Assembly: GCA_012861695.1 (NCBI GenBank)
Contig: JAAOOA010000033.1
Span: 10,904,325 to 10,968,324, forward strand
Reading direction: 5' to 3'
DNA length: 64,000 nt
Origin: Trematomus loennbergii
Taxonomy: Eukaryota > Chordata > Actinopteri > Perciformes > Nototheniidae
Made by a program: the position numbers and the translations under genes. Below, one piece after another: positions 29,701 to 40,270 of the stretch. Every line of letters starts with the position of its first letter. Position 1 is the stretch's first letter. The notes beneath the pieces were generated by a model. It searched no databases and was not told the DNA's origin. It saw only the letters and a program-made list of their open reading frames with translations.

Positions 29701-32694
29701 TTTGACCGGGATTCCGGGGTCTTTTGAATTCATGAGAACAGCATGATGTTTTTGTGCTCTCTGTATGGATACAACAAATAAGTATTGTTTTTAGAGGAGA
29801 ATAGCTTTTTGGCCAACGCAGAGTGTGTGAACAGTGCACTTTGTTTTGACTAGCGCCGTGAGAGAATTGTTGCTCTGCCAGTGAGGCAGTTAATGTGTGT
29901 TGATGGAGGCAGGTTAAGAGTGTCAGTGTTGCGTCTCGCTCATGCCCTGCCTTAACTGTTATAACTACAGCTTTTCAAATGCTCCACTGACACTTTGACA
30001 CTCCAATTGTGCCGGGACAAGAGACAGAGAGGGGAGAGAGAGAGTGTATAAGCATGTGCGTCTGTGTGTGTATTCTGAGTCCTTTGCTTTGTATGCACAT
30101 ACCTATGTACCTGCACGATTGTGGTGTGTTGTGTGCGTATGTGTGTGACCTTTCCTCATTAGTTTGACTTTGTGACAAACAGGCAAAACATTTGACCCGA
30201 GGCTGTGATGTCACTGAGCGAAGCCTCCATTGTTTCCTGAACTCACATTTAGCAGCCATTCAAAGGCACTGAACTCGTAATAATTAGTTTTGAAAGTTGT
30301 TACAAACATTAGTTCTATCATTGTTTTTTGTTGGACTTTAGATGAGCTATGCTGATACAAACAGGACTTAAAATGTAATGTTTGATGTTGCAAAATGTGT
30401 CTTATTTTGAATGAGTCTTTTCGGTTAATGTTGTAGAGCAAAGCCAGCCTTTGACCAACTTGTCAGGCCCAGCTGGAGAATGAGTAACACCACATCAATG
30501 TTGATCTTTAATAAATCCACTCTTTAGTGGACTTACTTTCTATAAGCCTGAAAGTGTGTAACCACACCGGGGCCTCATGAGACTGTAATATTCATTATAC
30601 AGCAGAGCAAAGGAAACATTATTGTTGGTTGGGCTGATATTAAGGTCATGTTGTTACATAAAGCAAAAAGAACGTGATATTCTCATTAAGGTAAAGGACA
30701 CATTTTAAAATGCAACATCATGTCTTTTGATGTCAATAGCAAACACTGGACGCATCATACAAACTTACCCTGAGTTATAAAAGCTAGTTGTGATGTGCCA
30801 ACAATTGTAGTATATATATACATATTAGGTTCAGCCATATATCAGGTCAAATATAGGCCTAACAAAAAATAGAGAAAATGGGTTTAAGTTTCTAGATAAA
30901 CATTTTACACCACCAGTGTGTATTGCCTTAAAGAACCCAGACAACCATGTTTCCAAAAGCTCCTCCTCAAAACACCTAAATCCCTTTAGCTAATTAACCA
31001 ATTTTTTATATTTCTAGTTGAATAACGACTTTTTTAGCCTGGCTCAAACTTAGAAATGGCCTAGTATCAAACTATTAAGATATGGCTTGTTGAGGAAAAT
31101 GAGGAAGCACTGCACTGAAATTATGTGCAGGTATTACAGTCATACTGGCATCGTTATTGTACTTTTTAAGAATTCAGATTTAGCAGAACTTCTTTATTTT
31201 AATGGCTTTGCGTGATGAAAATGAATAAGAACTATTCTTGCTAAACACTCATTATTCTCTAAGCTGTTCAAATCTAGACAAAGAACCCTAATCATAACGT
31301 TGTTTCATCTACGGACTGATCTAAAAATCCATCATCTAATTACAAACTAAAAAGCAGCTCATGTTGGTACAGTTGCACTTGGGGAAACAGAGTTAATATA
31401 TCATCTCAGGCACTTCTAAAGGTGGGCCATATTTACCATATTGCCATAATACCCTATCATCAATTCCCTTTGTACTGGCGGATTGTGGAGGCTCACAGGC
31501 TTATAACAAGCAGTTTCAGTGAGGCACATTTACAGGTGTAAGCTCAGGCTTTTGTCTGCACTTTGTAAGTGTAGCCTGTGTGAAGGCTGCTAAGACAGTG
31601 AAGCTGTGTGTTTGCTGCTTTAAACACACAGCCAGGACCTCGAGCTGAGCAGTGAAGAAACCAAAATCTCCCCAGAGGGAAAAAGGAGGATTGAACAGGG
31701 ACACAGATGTAAATGTTCTCTTCCGCAACACACTGTGTCTCTGTCCTGTGGCAAATTGGTTATACAGTTTCATGAAACAATTCAAAAGATGCAGTATCTC
31801 CAGGTTCGGAAACAAATCTCTGCATATGGGTTCGTAAACAGGGGTCGTATCTCAAGCAGTGGAGAGACCGGATTACATCTGTGCTGCACCAAATCCAGCC
31901 AATCCCCACTTTAACCCCCACATCCCCTCCTCTCCTGTATCTGCTTCCACCTCGCTCACACGTGCTGACCAGGGTGGCTCCTAACGGACTAATGAGGGCC
32001 ACTTAGGTGTCAGCATTAGGCTTAGATATCAGAGTGGCAGGGTGAGGACTTACAGTAAGTCCAGTGTAAGTCTTGCTCTCTCACTGTCTACTTCTCTCTT
32101 TCTATCTCTTACTTCTCTGCCTTTTTCAGATTTTCCCAACTTGTTTTTTTTCTGTTATTTTCCCTTGAATTCTCCCTTTTACCCTCCCTCCAGACGGGCT
32201 TATGAAGGGCTCATATGGGGTCTGTGTGCAATGACCTCAGTGTCAATGTCTGAATAATTCAGGTGGGACTTTACCTTAAAATGCTGTCAAACAATGGTAT
32301 GGCTGTCACACGTTCATCCCTCTGGATTTACTCACAATCATTCTGTCACAACATTTCTTTTTATATATATAAATAGGAAGCAGGAGAAGAAGAATGTTTC
32401 TCCTATGTTGCATATGAACAAGAATAACAGATTATTATAAATGCATCCATAATAAAGTTACAGAAAATAAATGCATTTCTGCTGATCAAATCTAAAGTTT
32501 TTATAGAAGAAATTATATGAAATGTGTGCTCTGTTTTAGTTCTATTACAGATTAAAGTCCTGCAATCAAAATAATACTAGAGTAAATGTAAAACAGCAAT
32601 ATACAATAAAATACACTCAAAATACAAAGGCCATGCCAAATGGTTCCTGTCTTTGTTATTTATTATGTTATTGAATCAACAAGTCCTCCAACTC
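26714..32694. other. Long gene-free stretch
   Basis: Nothing here reads as a gene. Visible items: (AT)n at 27902-27916, a degenerate TG tract at 30055-30150, a GC-richer patch at 28790-29060, an open but unremarkable patch at 31650-31830, a pyrimidine-rich tract at 32065-32200 and a small TATATA run at 32362-32372. Several short patches could be conserved noncoding sequence. No repeat family with clear ends recognised. Confidence 0.5.
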
Positions 32695-32696
32695 AT

Positions 32697-32770
32697 ACGA
32701 CCAAATGGGTCGATTGTTCAAGCCCTTATTACGACCAAATAGGTCGATTGTTCAAGTGCTTATTACGACC
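32697..32770 (+). repeat. 34-bp tandem repeat with internal CGACC...GGTCG palindrome
   Basis: Two 34-bp units (32697-32730, 32731-32764) starting ACGACCAAAT and containing GGTCGATTGTTCAAG, then the first bases of a third unit (ACGACC). Each unit has CGACC and GGTCG separated by 5 bp. GGGTCGTA recurs in inverse sense near 32832. This may mark the end of an unclassified mobile element that occupies part of 32697-33845. Confidence 0.8.
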
Positions 32771-33844
32771 TATAATCACTTTTTAAAGTTTTTGACCTCT
32801 AGTGCTCCTGTTGAATGCAAACGCTACGGAGGGTCGTATATTCACAAATAACCCTCTCTTGAAAATCCTAAAATGTAGGCCATTAAAATGCTTTTTGATT
32901 AGATTTCTAGCGAGAAGTGTATATTGTACTTTCAGAATCCACGTCCAGTCGATGTGTAGGATCTATAGTTTGATAGATATTACGAAGATTATTTGAGGTC
33001 TCGCCAGGAGAACTTGTATATGCGGCAGCATCCATGTAAAGTTAGCGTCAACCCTCACGGGGTGAAAACAGTATTTCCGGTCTCGAAGTTTTCGTAATAA
33101 AGCCGTATTCCCCTCCCTGTCAAATGATTTTAAAGCTATATCTGCAGTACTCATCCACTAAAAAACATCAGTTTATCCTTGTTAATTACACAACATTAAT
33201 TGGTTGAATTGTGTACAATGCTTTTGTGTTTTTCCCATAGGTTTTTCCCTTTCGATTCTGAGACATTTCTTTTTTCAGAGGTTTTGATAGGCTAAAACAT
33301 CTGCCTACCCATAATCCTCAGCTACCGTTCAAGCTTGGTGATTGGATGTTTTAGCCGCAATGCACGTTGGGATATAGTGTTAATGCGATATGAAATCCGA
33401 AAACATTTTAAAAAATACTTTATTCCGAGTGTGCTTGCTTTTCTCTTTGGAAGTCATCACATAACGGCATTGTAATACACGGTTCGGCTGCATTAAATAT
33501 TACACATCTGCCGTAGTTCTTTATTTATAGAGCCCTGATGAGAAGACCTTTGGACAAACTGGAAGAACTGCTTCCGAAACTGAATACGTCACGTGGATCA
33601 TAAATATATCAGCAATTAAACAACATCTTCCATTTCTTTTCAGACAATACGTCTCCTTGCAGTATCAACACTAATTCGGCTGACTTTTATATTTGATCCA
33701 ATTGGTAAATAGGTTATATTTACACCATAACGGTGCACAGCTGATAGAAAGATATTACTGATGTTCTTTGAATTAAAGAATGTAAATACTGAGTTGAGAG
33801 AATAGTCAGGGGTTTTGGGTGAGGGAGACACATCTATGGAATCA
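32771..33844. other. Unclassified segment, possibly mobile element
   Basis: This lies between the 34-bp tandem repeat and the LINE fragment. Composition is more even than in the surrounding DNA (CpG words at 33060-33130 and 33580-33600). A minus-strand open frame of 63 codons (33640-33831) has protein-like composition but no motif I can name. No terminal repeats were located. Confidence 0.35.
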
Positions 33845-33867
33845 GAATTTCAATAGCTTACCATTAA

Positions 33868-33925
33868 ATGACGGATATACCTTTCTGTCCATCCTGGAAG
33901 GTGGCCACGGTGACACCGATTTTTA
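33868..33925 (+). pseudogene. LINE reverse transcriptase, 5' remnant
   Basis: FCPSWKVATVTPIF corresponds to the stretch that precedes the first RT core motif in L2-type elements. A stop codon and an apparent frameshift lie just upstream, where the copy decays. The expected following block of about 20 residues (the NNYRPIS region) is missing; see the nested element at 33926. Confidence 0.6.
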
Positions 33926-34681
33926 TTTTTTTTAATCTTCGCTCTAATCGCTCCTATCGCATCGCTCTAAATGCTCGAGTTTCACTGCGGCTGTCAGCTG
34001 TGTTTACTCGCATCACTCAAACAAGACGCGCTGGCTCGGGAGCTACAACTACAACTAAATGAACATATTTTACCGTGATTGAATTGTAATACACGTTTCT
34101 AAATGATGCCGAAGTAACTAACATACTGATACCGGTTAGTAAAAACCATGAATTAATGCTTGACAAGTCTGCAGACAGACGGCAGGTGAAAAACATTTTA
34201 AAATGCTTGTTTTCTGAATGAAGATCGGATCGACCAGGCTAAGCTAACGTTGTTTATGCTCCGTCCACACTCATAACAACGGCCTACAGACATAAATAAA
34301 CCAGCGACTGTATTCGCCATGACACAGACAGTCTGTGGTTTGTACTTGTTTAACTTTTGTCCAGTTTCTGAACAGATATGAGGAGCTGTGAGCTCTGTGT
34401 GCTAACTGCTAACAGCTAATGGCTGATGTTTTCTGGTTCAACATCAGTGACGGCAGGCTGAGATCCTCACCGCTGATTGGCTACCGCGAGATCGCGTCAC
34501 GCGAATATGACGCTCGAGCGTTTATCGGCCCCCTTCAATTGCCTCAATCGCGCGCGGAATTCGCGCCCACCGCTTCATGCTCGCCGTCGGAGCAAATTCG
34601 CATCTGTCCGCGTCTCTGCATTGACTTTACATGTAATCGCGCCGCCCCCAAACATTGCATCGCGTCCGGTGTGAACGCAGC
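33926..34681. mobile_element. PIF/Harbinger-like MITE, left end lost
   Basis: The right end reads GGTGTGAACGCAGCA and is followed by TAA and the resumed LINE. Reading inward from that end gives TGCTGCGTTCACACCGGACG, then a CpG-rich region with many CGCG words (34480-34670). The left part (33935-33990, AAATGCTCGAG) is an inverted partner of AAACGCTCGAG near 34510-34525, so subterminal inverted symmetry exists, but the outermost left repeat is absent. No transposase frame. A TAA target site would suit PIF/Harbinger, yet only one side is visible. Its GC-rich ends explain the local CpG-island look and the open frames at 34419-34685. Confidence 0.6.
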
Positions 34682-34682
34682 A

Positions 34683-35287
34683 TAAGATAGCCGAGAAATG
34701 GGTGTCAAAACTAATCACCAAACATTTAGATAAAGGTTTCGCTCCACTCCACCCAATGCAGTTTGGTTTTCGTGCTCACCACTCCACTGAGACAGCTAAC
34801 TGTGTCTTTGTGGAAAAGGTTAAATGTATGTTGGACACAAGCCCATATGTAGGGGCTGTCTTCCTTGATCTCAGGAAGGCTTTTGACACTATTGACCACC
34901 AAGTGCTCCTTACAAAGCTGACTTATTTCAATTTTTTGGCAGATTCAATACATTGGGTTAAATCTTACTTATCAAACAGAAAACAGTGTGTTTGGTCAAC
35001 GGTACCAAATCCCCCTGTTGGGGTTCCACAAGGTTCCATTCTTGGACCATTACTGTTTTCACTGTACATTAATGACTTGCCTAATGTATGTCCTGAGTTG
35101 AATGTGCAAATGTATGCCGATGATGCGGTCATTTTTGTACATGGGAAAAACACTGAAATGATCTCATCCTGTCTCTCAAATGGACAAAGTTCAACACTGG
35201 CTGAACAACATTTGCTTACAGTTAAATGCAAAAAAAACAGTATGCATGATGTTCAGTAAACGACCAGTCAAAATCGAAGGATCCAAT
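34683..35287 (+). pseudogene. LINE reverse transcriptase core
   Basis: This would copy LINE RNA into DNA at the nick made by the element's endonuclease. Motifs in order: MQFGFRAHHSTETAN, then VFLDLRKAFDTIDH (RT motif A with the first catalytic Asp), GVPQGSILGPLLFSLYIND (motif B) and YADDAVIF (motif C, the catalytic YADD). After YADD the frame shifts near 35170-35178: the continuation MDKVQHWLNNICLQLNAKKT is in another frame and runs to IEGSN at the element boundary. The catalytic residues are therefore intact but the protein is broken by a frameshift and two insertions. The longest open piece is 34702-35259, 185 codons. Clade L2 is my judgement from motif wording; the LINE identity itself is firm. 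Confidence 0.85.
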
Positions 35288-35936
35288 AGGCGCGTTCACA
35301 CCGCAGTACTTTTCCCACTTTAGTTCCGATATAGTTCCGAAATGTCTCGTTCACACCAAAAAGAGCCGGAACTAAAATTAGTTAATCAGAACCTTTTTAC
35401 CCCCTTTTCCGTCAGTTTTCCGTCCCTGCTAGAGAGCAGGTACTTTCGTGGGAGAAAAAGGTTCCTATGTCTGATTGGCTGGGCGGAATGCAAACCACGC
35501 CCCGTAAAACTCGCAAAAATGTTGTGAAGCCGCCATTTTATATCCTCGCATTAGCATTATTAGCATTAGCATTAGCATTAGCCCAGCGCAGAAACGCATT
35601 GAGACTAACTTATGGCAACACAAAATAAAACGTGGGAGCGGTGGAGATGAGGTGTCGGCGTTCTGGAGATTTACTCGGAAGGCTTCAGTAGCTGAAGCCA
35701 GTCCCTAACTCCGGGGACTTCCGGCCGGGGACTTTGGGCGGCAGTATACGCCGTGAAGTTGTTTGCGGCCTGCCAGTAAACCCAAAGCAGAAGAAGAATA
35801 AGTGACGTGCGGCTTTATTTGCCTAATCCACCCCCAGGGACTTATTCCGGTGTGAACGCGATCGGTACTTAGTTCATGAGAACTAAAGAGTTCTGATGAA
35901 CTAAAGTGGGAAAAGTACTGCGGTGTGAACATGCCT
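35288..35936. mobile_element. 649-bp MITE with about 40-bp terminal inverted repeats, inserted in LINE
   Basis: Left end AGGCGCGTTCACACCGCAG continuing to CCCACTTTAGTTC; the right end is its complement with two or three mismatches. The flanks read AAT on both sides (35285-35287 and 35937-35939), fitting a 3-bp target duplication; a TA duplication with ends GGC...GCC also fits. The 3-bp reading points to PIF/Harbinger, the 2-bp reading to another superfamily. No transposase frame. Inside are a (GCATTA)n patch and many paired GTTCACACC/GGTGTGAAC words. Removing it restores the LINE frame. Confidence 0.85.
35550..35582 (+). repeat. (GCATTA)n short tandem repeat
   Basis: Five GCATTA-type units with one short ATT insertion, inside the MITE. 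Confidence 0.85.
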
Positions 35937-35939
35937 AAT

Positions 35940-36264
35940 GTGTTTTTAAACGGAGCAGAAATAGAACTAGTCCCCCACTTCAAGTATCTTGGAGTCATAA
36001 TGGACTCGAACTTGACTTTTAAGAAACATATTAAGAAAGTATCCAATACCATTACATTTGCAACATTTTAAACAAATTAGACCTTTCTTAACTGTCAATG
36101 CTGCAAAGTCATACCTCCACTGTATGATTCTATTCCACATTGAATACTGTTTGACAAACTGGTCGTTTGCTTGTGCCACAAACTTGAAACCTATAGAACA
36201 GCTGTACAAGAGAGCTATCAAGGTTTTTGACAGAAAGCCAAATTCATACCACCACTGTACCAGC
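35940..36264 (+). pseudogene. LINE reverse transcriptase, C-terminal remnant
   Basis: The frame resumes exactly after the MITE with VFLNGAEIELVPHFKYLGVI (the FKYLGV motif typical of LINE RT just after the core), then DSNLTFKKHIKKV. A stop or frameshift at about 36066 breaks it. The following frame gives AAKSYLHCMILFHIEYCLTN, then QLYKRAIKVFDRKP, which matches the LIxPHxxYC-like and LQKRAIRI-like blocks of L2-type elements. It ends at HHCT; the rest of ORF2 is missing. Confidence 0.8.
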
Positions 36265-36600
36265 TAGTGGAGCATGCTCATCATGAACTGTGAACTCACC
36301 GGAGACTCGCAGCTGGGCTACTCCAGTGCCTTATAGATAGATATGATACTCTCTATATGGCGCTGGGCTACTCTTCACGCTAACGATAACGAAGGATCAC
36401 TTCTTCTTCAGGGCAGGGAAGGCTACGCAGTACGCAGGCTACTGTCCCGCAGCTGCTGCCTCTCTGTTGGACTCCGGTAGTGCACATTACTCACGAGACG
36501 TTTTTCTTTTTTAAAAGTGCCTTACGTGAAACATTCGGGGCTTTTCAGAAAACATCCGGGGCTTGAGCCCAAGTAGCGACCCCCTAGCGCCGCTATGCAA
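36265..36600 (-). mobile_element. Probable hAT element remnant
   Basis: Read on the minus strand from 36598 the segment opens GCATAGCGGCGCTAGGGGGT, then GGGCTCAAGCCCCGGATG and AAAAGCCCCGAATGTT, wording I associate with ends of fish hAT elements. The other end and any target duplication were not found. It abuts the broken LINE at 36264, so it probably truncated it or arrived with a deletion. Confidence 0.45.
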
Positions 36601-38324
36601 TAATAATATACTGGGTGATAAGTTACTCTGAAATGAGCCATTGGAGGAAGAAGTATGAATAAAAAAAAAAATTGCTCAAGATTGCACTAGAAAGGAACTT
36701 TTCACAACTTACTGCGAATGTATTTTCTTAACTGAGTTACACATAACAATGCAGTTTCAATGAAAGAATTATCCAATGTTGAGGAATCTTAGGTCATTAT
36801 AGCATGAGATGTTGTTGAGTCTCATTTTAAATATAAACCACGTTCTAATTTATATAGTGAAGCTATTATTTTAGATGATTTTATCCGGCCAAGATGTGGC
36901 GCAGGGTTACCAGTTGGCAACAAATGGGGAAATCTCTTTAATCGCACACAATTTACAAGAGAGAAAAAAATAAGCTTAAGTTTAAGTCACACACTCATAG
37001 CTCTCAAAAGAACTGCAGAGTGAAACATCAAAGGAAAGCAAGAAGTCACAGGGAAAGGCAGAGCTAATGATACAGGTATGTAATCACATTTAATTATATG
37101 TGTGGTAGGGAAATACTGTCTTGTGGCAACCATCTCCTTTAGCCTAAAAATGAAATCAAAGTATAACCTCTTCAGTAAGTTCAGGTTTGGAGAGCAGGTT
37201 TAAGGTTATCGTTCCTTAATGCCACATAAGTACAGAAAGATTAAAAAAGAACAACATCATAACCTATTTTCTGGCTTCTTCTTTCAATTAAACTTATTTT
37301 TTAATTTGTGATAGACGTGAAAAAACACAAAGCGGTTATTGTCCTGCACTCATGCTGTCCTCTGCCAAATTTCCAAAACATTTGAGCTTTTCCCTTTATT
37401 TTTTCATACCTTTTCAAGCAAAACCACATATTGTCTCTTAAGGTCAGACGAGAATGCTTCATACATGTCTCCCTGAGGCATGTGCTATATACTTTTGCTT
37501 GTTTAAATCAACGAGCCCAACAAAAACCCTGCAGAATGGATACAAATTTGCTTTTCAGTCCAAAGACCTGGCCCCTATTGGAGAAACACAGTTTTTCCTC
37601 TCTGGTGACTTGATTTCATGACAGATTCACTTCCACCATGCAGACATATTTTACATGACACTGACATCTCACGTTGATGGTCATTAATCTTGATACCTAT
37701 GTAGGAGCAATGGAAAGCCATTTATTTAATGTCACAAACTGGAGCCAGGATGCTAAAAATCCACAGGGACCCCAGTGAGATGGAAAAGGTACTGTATTCA
37801 CTCCAATACTCCAATACAAATATGAATGATGTAAGTATACACACCATTACTCTTTTACATTTTACATATTTGACTTGTTATCTTGACTAAACTATTAGCC
37901 AAATATAACAAGCCAAAAGCACTCAAAGCTTTTTTTCAATTTAATTTGATTTTGTTGGCCCCTTAGGGGCAGCACAAAAAATATGTTTACAGAACAATTA
38001 CATATTATCACCTCATAAAGCTGATAAGGTCATGCATGTTTTTGTTTTGTGTGTCTCCAGTTAGGTCCTGGGCAGGTAACAGAGTAGGTTTTTCAGTGTT
38101 GTTGCAAAAATGATGTGTCTGTTTCTGCTAGAAGAAACAATAATGACCTTTAAGATGCGAAAAGGTTCTGCAGATCTGATGGAAACTTCATAATTCTCTG
38201 GAAGTGATTTGTGTCATAATACGTGAAGACGACAACTTATTCTGTTTCTCTTGCACTCTAACATGCACAAAAAGCATACACTCGCCGATACATAACAACA
38301 CACAATATTTGTGTCTGTTTTGTT
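36601..38324. other. Gene-free stretch
   Basis: AT-rich with an A-run at 36660-36670. 37960-37970 has a short palindrome (CCCCTTAGGGG). No exon or repeat family recognised. Confidence 0.5.
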
Positions 38325-38395
38325 TATAATAATAAATTATATTTCTATAGCGCTTTTCTTGAACCCAAAGACGCTTATCTGAGCACCATGCTACA
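38325..38395 (+). repeat. Short copy of 'tatagcgctttt' dispersed repeat
   Basis: ATAATAATAAATTATATTTC, TATAGCGCTTTTCTTGAACC, CAAAGACGCTTA. It shares its opening with the longer copy at 40055-40270 (ATATAGCGCCTTTCAAGGGA, AAGGTCGCTTTAC). Confidence 0.6.
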
Positions 38396-39085
38396 CACAC
38401 TTAAACATGCAGAAAGAGCATGAATAGATTTCACGTCCACCCTCTTTCACTTCTGAGTTAGGTAGATTTTTGTGATGCAGTCGAGTTTTTGTGGCGTGCA
38501 AAGAACAGCTTAGATGTCACCATATATCTTCCTGATCTCTCTGGCCTCTTGCTACCTTTAGGTTTTACTTAAAGCACCACCAAATGTCTAATTTAGAGCC
38601 AGGCTTATGGAAATTGGACTTAATATACTGCTTGCCTTTTCTCCCAGAGTGCCTTTACAGCCCCTCTCTAAATGGGGGACATAATTCAAAAGAAAAGGTG
38701 TTTGGCCAAAGCCAGAGGACTGAAAAATGTGTGTTGAACATGTGACGTGACATCTTGCTCCAAAACAAATGTAAAAATTGAAGTACGTCAGGATTTTTCC
38801 AGCAGATTGTGCATGTACAACACTTTTCATGTAGAATTGGCAGTTTAGGCACAGCTCGAATTCTAGCAAATTAACTGGCTTCAAAAATACCTTATTAATG
38901 TCTTGGATTTGTCAAGACTTTTACTATAACAAATGACTTCACAGTTCAATCCAAGATATAAAATCATGTATTTTTATGTGAAAAATAAATTAGGGCTCTT
39001 CATAACAAAAATATTGGACCAATGTGTGAAAGTTTGCATATTGACATTTCCAAACAAAGTGCCATTACAGAGAGAGAAAACATCT

Positions 39086-39120
39086 TCTGTTGTTAAACCC
39101 CATCTTCTGTTGTTAAGCCC
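39086..39120 (+). repeat. 20-bp tandem duplication
   Basis: CATCTTCTGTTGTTAAACCC is followed at once by CATCTTCTGTTGTTAAGCCC, one mismatch, running up to the palindrome at 39122. Confidence 0.85.
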
Positions 39121-39121
39121 A

Positions 39122-39143
39122 TAGCCCCCGCCGGCGGGGGCTA
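39122..39143. repeat. 22-bp perfect GC-rich palindrome
   Basis: A perfect self-complementary sequence centred between 39132 and 39133 (arms TAGCCCCCGCC and GGCGGGGGCTA, no loop). It stands out in AT-rich DNA and follows a tandem duplication. It may mark a transposon end or an unstable site. Confidence 0.9.
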
Positions 39144-39279
39144 CGGGGCTGAATTAATATCTTAAGTGCTTTGACAAAAAATCTGTGGAAGCCGTAGTAC
39201 TGTAAAAAGCACGACCAATCATTTTAACCGGCCCGACTAAAATAACTGGATGGCCTAGCTGCCTGTCAGCTTTCCATCT

Positions 39280-39440
39280 GTGCACAAACTTATCTCGTGC
39301 CCTGATTGGTCATGTGCGCGTTCGTGTGTGTTGGAGGAGGTGCTCTGTAAGGAAGTGGCAGATTTGTTCCAGCTGTGTATTTTCAAATCCTAGCGCACTC
39401 GAGCTGGTTTCTCCAAAATTACCTACCCCACCTTTAAAAT
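39280..39440 (+). repeat. Dispersed repeat family R, copy 1
   Basis: From GTGCACAAACTTATCTCGTG through GATTGGTCATGTGCGCGTT, TGTGTTGGAGGAGG, AAGGAAGTGGCAGAT, GTGTATTTTCAAAT to ACCTACCCCACCTTTAAAA. The reverse complement of 46591-46747 matches it along the whole length with scattered substitutions. Flanks are unrelated, so it is an interspersed element; it is common in percomorph fish as far as I recall. Confidence 0.85.
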
Positions 39441-40054
39441 GAACCATTTTTACCGGAACAAAACACAAGTCTCACAAGAAGTGTCTAAATGAGCCCTGAG
39501 CGAAAAAATGCTAACGCACTTAGCACAGAACTCTAGGTATAAATCGATCGATATACTTATCAGATCTGCACAAAGAAGCTTTGCTAGCAAGCTGAGATTC
39601 CACAGATTCTAGAAATATAAGTATCATCACTGAGTGATCAGAACTCGCGACAGGGGAAGCAAAACCAGACACACACGACGTAGCTTTAGGTAGCAAAACA
39701 CGGAGATATGCTCACCTTTTGCTGTTATTCTGATCAAAAGTTGTGTTTAATGGCATTCAAACGAGAGAAACGCGGCTCAAGGTTAATCCAATGTGTCTGT
39801 CACTTTGAACAAATTATTGATAATCCATAATTCCATTTTTATGTCAAAAACGGAGTTTTCATATTAGCTGCTAATGATAGCTTCCAGAGTGTATGACAGC
39901 TTCCTGTTTTGGTTACGCGTCACTCTCACTCCTTATTTGGTAACGTGTGTGTATATGTGGAACTTCCCCTGGATTCCATTGGCTCTAACGGTTAACAAGA
40001 GGTGTCAATCATCAAAATCAACCAAGGGGGGCCAAAGATAGGTCAAATCCACCC
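39441..40054. other. Gene-free stretch, possibly part of a larger repeat
   Basis: Moderate composition with CGATCGATAT near 39545. It follows repeat R copy 1 but is not shared with copy 2. No exon seen. Confidence 0.4.
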
Positions 40055-40270
40055 AAATAATAATAATAATAATAATAGCTTGATTTTATATAGCGCCTTT
40101 CAAGGGACCCAAGGTCGCTTTACAACTAATATAGGAAAAACAAACATAACAAAACAAAAGTCAGACAGACAGAACAACAGATCGATTAGGGGCCGAAAGC
40201 CTTGGCAAACAGATGGGACTTGAGGGCCCTTTTGAAGGCGTCGAGTGACCCCAGAAGTGTTTTTTTTGTG
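40055..40270 (+). repeat. Dispersed 'tatatagcgcctttcaag' repeat, long copy
   Basis: Begins with (AAT)n at 40056-40078, then TTTTATATAGCGCCTTTCAA, GGACCCAAGGTCGCTTTAC, an A/C-rich spacer, and AGATGGGACTTGAGGGCCC, TTTTGAAGGCGTCGAGTGAC. This order is seen in a widespread animal middle-repetitive sequence. The 3' half resembles the 'gatgagttttaag' block at 2690. Confidence 0.65.

Larger units (their letters stand above)
33845..36264 (+). mobile_element. L2-like LINE fragment split by two nested DNA elements
   Basis: Three pieces on the + strand read as one reverse transcriptase: 33845-33925 (SWKVATVTPIF, the segment just before the RT core), about 34683-35287 (IAEKWV to IEGSN, RT core) and 35940-36264 (VFLNGAEIELVPHFKYLGVI to the end of the thumb-side region). 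The gaps hold two unrelated DNA transposons. The right end stops abruptly at HHCT, next to a probable hAT remnant. The sequence order and the wording of the motifs match teleost L2-group non-LTR retrotransposons. The endonuclease domain and 3' UTR are missing, so the copy is dead. Confidence 0.82.

Noticed and set aside
34419..34685. Two overlapping CpG-rich open frames resembling a gene start
   Set aside because: They lie in the right end of a Harbinger-like MITE next to a resumed LINE frame.
36896..36930. TGTGGCGCAGGG as a tRNA or SINE A box
   Set aside because: No B box at the expected distance.
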